IMG/VR virus record: IMGVR_UViG_3300021077_000171
Location: 1-24,352 of that record
Source: a virus
Reading direction: 5' to 3' (one strand)
DNA length: 24,352 bases
Below are positions 15,148-21,352 of this stretch, piece after piece. Both the position numbers and the translations under genes were made by a program. Under the pieces are notes generated by a model, which was not told the origin of the DNA, made no database searches, and was given only the letters and a program-made list of their open reading frames with translations. The stretch's first letter is position 1, and each line of letters opens with the position of its first letter.

Positions 15148-17904
15148 TTACGAAAGAACGGTAACCAGCGACATTTTTTCGTTAATAGGTGAACTCAAAG
15201 AATCTTCCTGATAGATGTAGTATTCATCGCCGCCGATAAGCTGGCCAGTCGTGCTACGAACAGGATACGGCCCTTTGAGAACGAGCGGTTCAAAGATTCG
15301 GAAGATGGTCGCATCCTTTTGAGACAACAAGATGTAAGCATCATCGAACACATCGGAACCGAAGTGCGGCAGACCGCCGGTGAAGCCATAATTTCCTTCA
15401 CCAACGGCTGTCGGTGTCTGGAAACTTTTACGTTGACCCATCGCTTCATAGGCCTTTGCCTGCGTCATATAATTTGAGGTAACCTCAGAGGCAAGCAAGA
15501 ACTCAGGTTTGTACCCGCGTTGTTGCCGTTGCAAGGCGTTTTTGTTTGTGACTGCGAAAAGAAGGCCATTCAAATATTCTTCCCATTTGGTGCCGGCAGG
15601 ACAAGCAGTCAAATCAAAACGAGTTTCATTTGTTGCTTTATTGCCACTCACAACAATTGGTGTAGCATTCGGAACGACAACCACACTACCGTTAATATCA
15701 ACAAACGTGATTGTCGCGTTTGGGCCATCAAGCACGTAGAACATATTACCGGTGGTGACCATTTCATATTCACCGATCGCAACACCGCCGACATTGACGC
15801 CAAATGGTTCACCTGTTGAAATCGATGCATTGGCTACAACTTGGAACGATGTTGTGGCGCCATTACCTACACCATTGAACGTAAACGGCAGCGAACCATA
15901 CGATAATGCTGTATCACGCATATTGTTGAAAACCATCTTTTGGAGTGAACGTTTCAAGTCCAAAATCAGGTTGGAGATACCCTGACCGACACCGGTGATA
16001 TTCGGCGTACGTTTCGACAATGTAGCGAATTCGTCTGAGAATACAGCAGAGAGCTTGCTCGATGTCGCATCAATGTCGAACCATTGTGTGATCAGTTTGC
16101 CCGTCGACATCGGCTGAAATTCGCCTTGTTTGATATCGGCGATACGTCGTTTTGAAGGATTATATGTTTTCTGTGTGGAGGCTAATCCATTTTCACGACG
16201 ATAGAGCGTAATAGGCACTTGATCGCGCTTATGCTCCATCGGTCCAAACAAAGTCAAGCTCTCGACAAATACATCGGCATAAACTTCAGCCAACACGATA
16301 CGAGAGATTGTATATGGTACCTGGAAATCCGCGGGCGTTTGCGTTGCATCAGCAAGAGCAACAATCTTCTCACGTTCTGCCATCAGTGCAGTTCCATGAA
16401 TCGTGTCATAAATTCTAAGAATGCGTTTAACCACTTCAGATCGATTTTTACCAACGAGAACATCTTCTTTCTTGGAATTTATATATCCGTAACCGGAGAT
16501 CTGGTCAACCAAGTATTCTACACCTTTGAGATGTTCCGGACCGACTGTAATATCCATGGTGGATATTCCCTTTCCACTGATACCTTCGCTACGTTTTCGT
16601 TCTTGGACTACTCCAAGATTCATTACCTTCATCAGCTCATTGACCGATGTGACGATTGCTTGTTCATCAACAAAATCACGCGATTTGAGCGTATCGGTAA
16701 TCATTGTTTTCGCGTCATCGGCAACATCCAGTTTTGAGATCAAATCAGTTAAATATGTGGCAAGAGTTTTTGCCTTTGCATCTGCCGCTAGTTGTTGTTG
16801 CTGCTGCTCAACATAACCTTTGAGCAACGCCGAAGTGTCGGTGATTGCTTTTAATGCAGCTACACCAACCTTGCCATCAACAGGCGCAGTAGCTTGAGCA
16901 GCAACTGGAGCCACTCCAGGCGTAACCGATGGAGTAGCGGGAACCGCTGCGGATATAGAAGCAGGTGTGGGAATCGCCGTTGTGTCGTTGACAGGGAGCA
17001 ACGATGCTTGCTGTGGCATTATCTTATCGACAATTGTCTTAAGATCGCTCGAAAGCGCAACAAGGTTTGCATTTTTTTTGGCCGCATCGATGGTTGTATC
17101 AGAGAGCAAGGTTTCGACGCCAGACTTCAATTGGTTGAACGAGTCAACGATTGCCTTCGGCATCTCTCCATTGTTCTTCGCCATCTGATTTTTGATGGTA
17201 TCAACCAGAGATGTTACAGCCTCAACTAATTTTTGGTTTTGTTCAATCAAAACTTTCGGATCCATAATGTCCTCCATTTGGAAAGTGTCTTCGATACGTT
17301 TTGAGTTTAGGATCGTGTCAAGTTCGACCGTATCGAGAAGTCGAAGTCTTGTCCGCTCTCCAGCGGCGGCTGAATCGAGATAGCAAAAATCATATCCTAA
17401 TATTTTTACAATCTTGTCGACGATGATGTAGTAATCGCCGTTATCATCTTCACGCACACTCTGCACACCAAGAGCACGTTGAGAAGCACCCAACTCAACG
17501 CCCTCGTCAAACAGTTGCTGGGTCTTTACGCCTTTTTCTGTTCCAAGCATTCTGATATTGACAACGGTTTCCCCTTTATCGTTGAGTTCAACGATCTCAG
17601 GAATGCCGGCGATGTCTTCCGGATTACCGCGAATGTCATCGCCCTTGCTGGGATCAGGGTGATTGATATACGAAGTCAGTTGCCATTTATTCTGCATCTG
17701 GTCTTGGACGGCATCGCGCTGAACCTGCATCGGAATAATTCTATTGTTACCATTGACAATGTTCGCAATCGAACCAATAGTTTGAAATCGATATTTCTGG
17801 TCAGTCAACTTCTCGACCCTGATCGGAACTACATCAGAGATCATCTGAATGGTCTTACCATTGAATTCCATCAACTTTTTTATTTTATCGCTTGGTAGGG
17901 TCAT
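15148..17904 (-). CDS. Prohead protease - scaffold - major capsid polyprotein
   Basis: The 918-residue protein starts at ATG 17904, with AAGGAG upstream. A TTG at 17925 would put the SD inside the gene. Residues 1-190 match T4 gp21-type (U9/S80) proteases: NGNNRIIP (51-58), YINHP with H82, and GVELGASQRALG with S141 in place of the usual SSRG. Residues 215-440 are helical, with an Ala/Pro/Thr-rich hinge (300-345) and a poly-Gln patch (368-371), as expected for scaffold. From about 450 to 918 is a capsid-like region: a helical start, a VPYTISRIVLAEVYADVFVE segment, RENGLASTQK, and a beta-rich insertion (about 690-780) before a final EYYIYQEDSLSSPINEKMS. T4 encodes these three parts separately. 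Maturation cleavage would have to separate the capsid part from the rest. Confidence 0.75.
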   Translation of the reverse strand: MTLPSDKIKKLMEFNGKTIQMISDVVPIRVEKLTDQKYRFQTIGSIANIVNGNNRIIPMQVQRDAVQDQMQNKWQLTSYINHPDPSKGDDIRGNPEDIAGIPEIVELNDKGETVVNIRMLGTEKGVKTQQLFDEGVELGASQRALGVQSVREDDNGDYYIIVDKIVKILGYDFCYLDSAAAGERTRLRLLDTVELDTILNSKRIEDTFQMEDIMDPKVLIEQNQKLVEAVTSLVDTIKNQMAKNNGEMPKAIVDSFNQLKSGVETLLSDTTIDAAKKNANLVALSSDLKTIVDKIMPQQASLLPVNDTTAIPTPASISAAVPATPSVTPGVAPVAAQATAPVDGKVGVAALKAITDTSALLKGYVEQQQQQLAADAKAKTLATYLTDLISKLDVADDAKTMITDTLKSRDFVDEQAIVTSVNELMKVMNLGVVQERKRSEGISGKGISTMDITVGPEHLKGVEYLVDQISGYGYINSKKEDVLVGKNRSEVVKRILRIYDTIHGTALMAEREKIVALADATQTPADFQVPYTISRIVLAEVYADVFVESLTLFGPMEHKRDQVPITLYRRENGLASTQKTYNPSKRRIADIKQGEFQPMSTGKLITQWFDIDATSSKLSAVFSDEFATLSKRTPNITGVGQGISNLILDLKRSLQKMVFNNMRDTALSYGSLPFTFNGVGNGATTSFQVVANASISTGEPFGVNVGGVAIGEYEMVTTGNMFYVLDGPNATITFVDINGSVVVVPNATPIVVSGNKATNETRFDLTACPAGTKWEEYLNGLLFAVTNKNALQRQQRGYKPEFLLASEVTSNYMTQAKAYEAMGQRKSFQTPTAVGEGNYGFTGGLPHFGSDVFDDAYILLSQKDATIFRIFEPLVLKGPYPVRSTTGQLIGGDEYYIYQEDSLSSPINEKMSLVTVLS

Positions 17905-18064
17905 TCTGTCTGATCTCCTTAGCAATATTTTCTCTGGTCTGAGAAGTGGGTGTAAATACTATTGCTTTTACAAAGCCAGTGTTCGGCTGAATCAAAACCT
18001 CTTGGTCGCCTACATGCGTACCACCGTTTTCCGGTTTATGCCATCCACTATTTTCATTTCCCAT
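17885..18064 (-). CDS. Small protein (59 aa) overlapping the capsid gene start
   Basis: ATG at 18064, preceded by AGGA with a 7-nt spacer, opens a frame that ends at TAA 17885-17887, overlapping the capsid polyprotein start by 20 nt. Codon choice looks like the neighbouring genes. It begins MGNENSGWHKPENGG and ends in KEIRQNDPTKR, hydrophilic with a central QPNTGFVKAIVFTPTS strand. The capsid SD lies inside it, so the two genes would be translationally coupled. The same frame stays open upstream into the terminator at 18190 without any start codon, encoding TPNYIDAGKQKAHD and TLTITGPY-like sequence, so the ORF could be the tail of a longer lost gene. I do not recognise a family. Confidence 0.5.
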   Translation of the reverse strand: MGNENSGWHKPENGGTHVGDQEVLIQPNTGFVKAIVFTPTSQTRENIAKEIRQNDPTKR

Positions 18065-18173
18065 GTAGGGTCCTGTTATCGTTAAGGTGATGCTGTGGAA
18101 CCAGTTTATTGCGTTCCTGTTTCGATCATGTGCCTTTTGTTTACCAGCATCGATATAGTTGGGTGTGACCGAA

Positions 18174-18232
18174 ACAAAAAAGCCGAATTAACCCCGACAA
18201 CCGGTTAAGGTTCTCGAAGTCGATTCGGCTTT
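18174..18232 (-). terminator. Rho-independent terminator (branched stem)
   Basis: The arms AAAGCCGAAT (18223-18232 complement) and ATTCGGCTTT (18179-18188 complement) form a perfect 10-bp stem and are followed on the minus strand by TTTTTTGTTT. The interior contains a second helix, TAACC/GGTTA, and a CTTCGAG mini-hairpin. On the plus strand no T-tract follows, so it works leftward only. Confidence 0.8.
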
Positions 18233-18290
18233 GTTCACAACTTATCGTTGTTGTTAACCACTCACTGCGTTACCAGCAACTAATTAACGA
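18174..18290 (-). ncRNA. Candidate small RNA or attenuated leader between promoter and terminator
   Basis: A strong promoter (18296-18324) would start transcription at about 18289. A rho-independent terminator ends it at about 18174, giving an RNA of about 115 nt with no ORF of note. Foldable elements in order on the minus strand are: a CGTTA/TAACG pair near the 5' end, a TTAACAAC/GTTGTGAA hairpin with loop AACGATAA, and the terminator stem with an inner TAACC/GGTTA helix. It could act as a standalone RNA, or as the leader of the capsid operon with an antitermination switch, because no other promoter is visible before the structural genes. Confidence 0.45.
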
Positions 18291-18295
18291 TGGTC

Positions 18296-18324
18296 AAGAT
18301 AATCTCCTATCATTTCATTGTCAA
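18296..18324 (-). promoter_or_regulatory. Sigma70-type promoter, leftward
   Basis: Reading the minus strand, TTGACA (18319-18324) is separated by exactly 17 bp from TATCTT (18296-18301), a near-consensus promoter. It lies 40-17 nt downstream of the 112-aa gene's stop (18341) and fires towards the terminator at 18179 and the capsid operon beyond. Confidence 0.65.
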
Positions 18325-18340
18325 GTATATATTCACGTTT

Positions 18341-18679
18341 TCATTTTAGTTTGTTATTCTGAACTGCAACGACCTCAAGAATATTGACGAAGTCGCATGA
18401 CAAATACAGACCATCCGGATGCGTATAATCCGATACCAGAAGAAGATGGACAAATGTAAAAGGTTGATACGTTTTCCTTTTGACAGTGTGTTCACCATAC
18501 TTATCAGATGCAACATATCCATTGGGAACGGACACCGGCGATTCCAATATTTTCGTTACTTCATTCAGATGCGATGTTAATTTTGAGTAATCATATTTCG
18601 CGCCATCGAACCCAACGACACCGCAGGAAAGTTCATTCGACTCGCGCTTATTTGCAGTAACAGTGATTTCTACTTTCAT
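18341..18679 (-). CDS. Hypothetical protein downstream of hipT
   Basis: The 112-residue protein is read from ATG 18679, with GGGTTGTT as a weak SD, 58 nt after the HipT stop. It starts with a strand (MKVEITVTANKRE), has VGFDGAKYDYSKLTSHLNEVTKILE as a helix, and ends with strands LYLSCDFVNILEVVAVQ. This is a small alpha-beta protein without recognisable motif. It may be co-transcribed with hipBST and lies just before a new promoter. I cannot assign a function. Confidence 0.55.
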   Translation of the reverse strand: MKVEITVTANKRESNELSCGVVGFDGAKYDYSKLTSHLNEVTKILESPVSVPNGYVASDKYGEHTVKRKTYQPFTFVHLLLVSDYTHPDGLYLSCDFVNILEVVAVQNNKLK

Positions 18680-18737
18680 AACAACCCATAATTGATAGGC
18701 GTGAATATTTTGGGATACGCCAAAAGTCTGTCGGTAT

Positions 18738-19694
18738 TCATTCTTCTGCTATTCGTTTGTGTTTATTCTTAACAAGCTCTTTATACGCGTCTTTCATTTT
18801 ATTATCAAGAAAGCTTGTATCAATGAGATCATTCCATCGAAGTATAGCCTTATCAAATTTATCGAATATGTTTCTTTGTTGTTTTTCATCCAATTTAATT
18901 ATCTTGAAAGCTGTCGTAAAATCGTTTCTTCTAATGTTGCGTTTCTTTCCGTTAAGAGTAAGTGCAAGCTCTTCCTTATCTTCCGGGTTGACCAATGTAG
19001 TAGCCAACATATCATACGCTGGTGTAAGGATATACCCAATTCCTGGTCGATTGAAGAGCGAAAAGTTTTTCAAGTGCATATCGACATTCCCCGTAAGAAA
19101 TGAGAAGAGCACTTGTTCAAAGAAATTCACCACGTCAAGGCCAGGATTAGATGAATATTTCAAAATAGCTTTGGCAATTTGTTCATAAGATCCATCGTAC
19201 TTTTGTTCGGTCAAGCGTTCAGTAAGTTGACACATATCTTCCATGTGCAATTTACCTTTCTTAGTCCGATCAATACGTTTCGTGATGTATGCCAATGTAC
19301 CGGATTGCATACGAATCAAACTATGCGGCACTGTGGGGATTTTAGACAATTCAGCAAGGTGCATAGTCAAATCTTCTACTTCCGGCATCTGAGGATATTT
19401 AGGTGTAGGTGGTTTTAAAATATAGTTGCCCCATAAACCTACGATTGTAAATCTTTCGGGTTCAATTTTTGTTCTTCCGTTAGCTATTTCCAAAGATAGT
19501 TTCGGCTGAACACCTGTAACAGTTGCTCGACTACGAACTGCTACTAAAGCCAAATCGTACATCTCCTTTTCCAAGTCAGGCAGTACGGGCGCAGCAGATG
19601 AATCAAATATTTTTTTACTGCAAGTCGGATGAAAATCCGTTTGTCCATCTTCTAAGAGTTGGTAGCAATATAAACAGCGGTTATTTTTCATCAT
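18738..19694 (-). CDS. hipT: HipT-like serine/threonine kinase toxin
   Basis: This 318-residue HipA-family kinase lacks the N-terminal subdomain-1 of HipA, which is encoded separately by hipS. It begins with a Cys/His knuckle (C7, C10, H22, C25). The Gly-rich loop reads RATVTGVQPKLSL (T58, T60, where other family members carry Ser that is autophosphorylated). The ATP-site lysine is in YILKPP (K94). The catalytic loop GNVDMHLKNFSL supplies D205 and N210, and the metal-binding Asp is D228 in TPAYDMLA, so the kinase looks intact. HipT of E. coli O127 phosphorylates tryptophanyl-tRNA synthetase, and the target here is unknown. It overlaps hipS by 14 nt. Two adjacent ATGs (19694, 19691) follow AAGGA, and the second is better spaced. 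Confidence 0.88.
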   Translation of the reverse strand: MMKNNRCLYCYQLLEDGQTDFHPTCSKKIFDSSAAPVLPDLEKEMYDLALVAVRSRATVTGVQPKLSLEIANGRTKIEPERFTIVGLWGNYILKPPTPKYPQMPEVEDLTMHLAELSKIPTVPHSLIRMQSGTLAYITKRIDRTKKGKLHMEDMCQLTERLTEQKYDGSYEQIAKAILKYSSNPGLDVVNFFEQVLFSFLTGNVDMHLKNFSLFNRPGIGYILTPAYDMLATTLVNPEDKEELALTLNGKKRNIRRNDFTTAFKIIKLDEKQQRNIFDKFDKAILRWNDLIDTSFLDNKMKDAYKELVKNKHKRIAEE

Positions 19695-20013
19695 ATCCTT
19701 CTATAGCATTTACACTCACTGCACCGATACAATCTTTGCAACACACCAGTAGTAATCCCATCCGGTCTCTTTGATCGAGCTTCCAGTTTTTTTCAGCAAC
19801 ATTGAGCAACCAACCTTCAGGAATCAATCCATCAAAAAATGGGAATAATACATTGTTATGAAATTCCTCTTTTTGCAATGGCAATGTTTTGCTTATCGGT
19901 TCAGGATTTTCCGATTGCAGATACGCAGCATCATACACATAGTGATAACCATTTTCATCCTGCGTCAACAATCCTGCCGTTTTTTCGTATATTTTAATCT
20001 CAGCTTTTCTCAT
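19681..20013 (-). CDS. hipS: HipS-like antitoxin (detached HipA N-terminal subdomain)
   Basis: The 110-residue protein corresponds to the N-terminal subdomain of HipA. It has a strand pattern KIYEKTAGLLTQDENGYHYVYDAAYL, then PISKTLPLQKEEF, the conserved FPFFDGLIPEGWLL (Trp68) and DRMGLLLVCCKDCIGAVSV. In the tripartite HipBST systems this piece is a separate gene and acts as the antitoxin that inserts a conserved Trp into the HipT active-site region. It starts directly after the hipB stop (TAA-ATG) and overlaps hipT, so all three are coupled. The CC..C cluster near the C-terminus is notable but its role is unknown. Confidence 0.85.
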   Translation of the reverse strand: MRKAEIKIYEKTAGLLTQDENGYHYVYDAAYLQSENPEPISKTLPLQKEEFHNNVLFPFFDGLIPEGWLLNVAEKNWKLDQRDRMGLLLVCCKDCIGAVSVNAIEGYDEK

Positions 20014-20229
20014 TTAAAGTGTGCTTCTATTTGATTTAACCGGTCCTAACTCATATCCGAAAAGTTTTAGAACTTGGTTTACTTTATCAAGACGAAGCGT
20101 AGTTTTTCCCTGCTCCATCTCGCGGACAAACCTCAAACCTACTCCAGCTTTTTCTGCTAATTCAGGTTGAGTAAGATTTGAAATCTTGCGCTTTGTTTTT
20201 ATAAAATCCTGCAAATCTGATTTATTCAT
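20014..20229 (-). CDS. hipB: HipB-like HTH antitoxin/repressor
   Basis: The 71-residue protein is an XRE-type helix-turn-helix regulator: LTQPELAEKAGVGLRFVREMEQGK is the HTH (residues about 19-42), then LRLDKVNQVLKLFGYELGP, as in HipB and Y4mF-type antitoxins. It is first in the hipBST operon and its promoter contains three palindromic operators, so it should autorepress the operon. The start at 20229 has no classical SD apart from the AAAGGG in operator 1, about 9 nt upstream. The C-terminal tail is short (KSNRSTL). Confidence 0.88.
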   Translation of the reverse strand: MNKSDLQDFIKTKRKISNLTQPELAEKAGVGLRFVREMEQGKTTLRLDKVNQVLKLFGYELGPVKSNRSTL

Positions 20230-20236
20230 TATTTAT

Positions 20237-20328
20237 ACCCTTTAGGGTGTTTATAGCATCGTAACTTTCATATTATACCCTTTTGGGTGTAAATATGCAA
20301 GTAATATTTATAATATACCCTTTAGGGT
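20237..20328 (-). promoter_or_regulatory. hipBST operator array: three palindromes spaced 40 bp
   Basis: Near-identical copies of TATACCCTTTAGGGTGT occur at 20237-20248, 20277-20288 and 20317-20328 (core ACCCTTTwGGGT). Start-to-start spacing is exactly 40 bp in both intervals. Copy 1 lies in the 5' UTR and its minus-strand AAAGGGT serves as the likely SD of hipB. Copy 2 fills the promoter spacer. Copy 3 is upstream of the -35. This arrangement fits cooperative HipB binding on nearly one DNA face. Confidence 0.8.
20272..20300 (-). promoter_or_regulatory. hipBST promoter
   Basis: On the minus strand TTGCAT (20295-20300), 17 bp, then a perfect TATAAT (20272-20277). Operator 2 overlaps the spacer and the first base of the -10, so repressor binding would block RNA polymerase. 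Transcription would begin near 20265, giving a 35-nt UTR with operator 1. Confidence 0.75.
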
Positions 20329-20402
20329 GCAATATATTGTTTAATGACCACACTATATAATAAGTCCTTTGCTGTTCCATGCATTGTTTTTTCAGCAATA
20401 TT

Positions 20403-20449
20403 CGGCTTATTCACGGAATAGCCGCACTTAATAAAGAGCGACGCTCCTT
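20403..20449 (-). terminator. Paired hairpins at the end of the zinc-ribbon operon
   Basis: Immediately at the stop of the 111-aa gene, the minus strand folds AAGGAGC-GTC-GCTCTTT (20433-20449) followed by ATTAAG, then a second hairpin CGGCTATTC-cgt-GAATAAGCCG with one bulge (20403-20424). The U-tracts are short, so termination may be partial. Together they separate this gene from hipBST. Confidence 0.45.
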
Positions 20450-20783
20450 AAAAATCCCAGGTACTGTTGCAGTTAGTACAATGCGCTTGCGTTGCCTGTT
20501 CTTTTCTCGATAGCCCTGTGACCAATAGCGACGTGCCAAGCGTAAACAATCCACCCATCACCTTGCCGCCGCTGATACCATGTTTTCGTTTAACTGATTT
20601 CGTATGTACAGACCCTTTGGTCTGGCAATGAGGACAAATATAAGCGGGGTTCAGACTTCCCCACCTATAGTCATATTGTTTCGATACACCGGTTGTCGCT
20701 GTCAGCTTTCGATTTGCATTCACGATTCGATTGATAAACAATACAAAAATCGCGATAAGAACAAGAGCCAATATTCCTTCCAT
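20448..20783 (-). CDS. Membrane-anchored zinc-ribbon protein
   Basis: Start at ATG 20783, behind GGGAG with a 5-nt spacer, gives 111 aa. An ATG 15 nt upstream is less well placed. An N-terminal hydrophobic segment (ILALVLIAIFVLFINRIV) forms one transmembrane helix or signal anchor. The C-terminal part is a split zinc ribbon: CPHC (near residue 50) and CTNC near the end, with an inserted Gly-rich hydrophobic stretch (GISGGKVMGGLFTLGTSLLVTGL) between the pairs that could be a second membrane hairpin. It lies 49 nt after the preceding gene's end on the same strand. Similar small proteins with a split Cys ribbon and this Gly insertion exist in bacteria and phages, but their function is not known to me. 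A membrane role such as superinfection exclusion is only a guess. Confidence 0.65.
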   Translation of the reverse strand: MEGILALVLIAIFVLFINRIVNANRKLTATTGVSKQYDYRWGSLNPAYICPHCQTKGSVHTKSVKRKHGISGGKVMGGLFTLGTSLLVTGLSRKEQATQAHCTNCNSTWDF

Positions 20784-20847
20784 GACTACTCCCTGCATAA
20801 GTTTGTATGCCCTAACATATTATTTAGTTTCGGAATTAACAATCAAC

Positions 20848-21351
20848 CTATAGTAATGGAATACAGGTTACAGCTCGTTCCTTGCCGTGGCAAAGACAAC
20901 ATTCACCTGCAGGAACCGTGCCTGTTTTAAGCCAGAACGCATAATCATCTTTATCTGCAGCTTCCAGCTCGCACAGATTCTGGCATTCCATACATTCAAG
21001 TAAGATCAGACCATGACGGTTTGCGTTTTTCACACGCCACTCCGCGTTCGTCAGGTTCTGCAGTCGCCGACTCTTCCGCTTATAGCTGGCAATCTGTTTT
21101 GCGTCGAACGCTTGAGTATTGAAAAACTTCTGCGTCGCCGCCGTTGCCTCTGCCTCGTACTTCTGTCGCCGTATGTTCTCAAGTTTCAGAAGACTCAGGT
21201 AGATATGATGTTCACGTTCGTGCTCGGACTCGCATTCCTCAAAATGCTTCTGCTCGTCGGGCATGAACATGTTCAAAACGTTTTCAAGCGCATATTCATA
21301 TACCGGCAACCGATATATCTTGACAATTTTCTTTGCAACTTTCTTTGCCAT
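20848..21351 (-). CDS. Hypothetical Cys-containing protein, last gene of the JAB operon
   Basis: The real start is ATG 21351, with AAAGGAG 7 nt upstream and immediately after the LPD29 gene's stop. The longer version of the frame is only an antiframe of that gene. The 167-residue product has a basic helical start (MAKKVAKKIVKIYRLP) and a Glu/His-rich segment (EQKHFEECESEHEREHHIYL). A long helical part follows, then a C-terminal Cys cluster CMECQNLCE...GECCLCHG that could bind zinc. I do not recognise a family. Confidence 0.65.
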   Translation of the reverse strand: MAKKVAKKIVKIYRLPVYEYALENVLNMFMPDEQKHFEECESEHEREHHIYLSLLKLENIRRQKYEAEATAATQKFFNTQAFDAKQIASYKRKSRRLQNLTNAEWRVKNANRHGLILLECMECQNLCELEAADKDDYAFWLKTGTVPAGECCLCHGKERAVTCIPLL

Positions 21352-21352
21352 A

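Noticed and set aside
17905-17925. TTG start for the capsid polyprotein
   Set aside because: It would include the AAGGAG site as codons; ATG 17904 follows the SD.
20237-20328. A short CRISPR array
   Set aside because: Only three 17-bp copies occur, each is itself a palindrome, the spacers are AT-rich promoter sequence and no cas gene is present. The copies fit operators.
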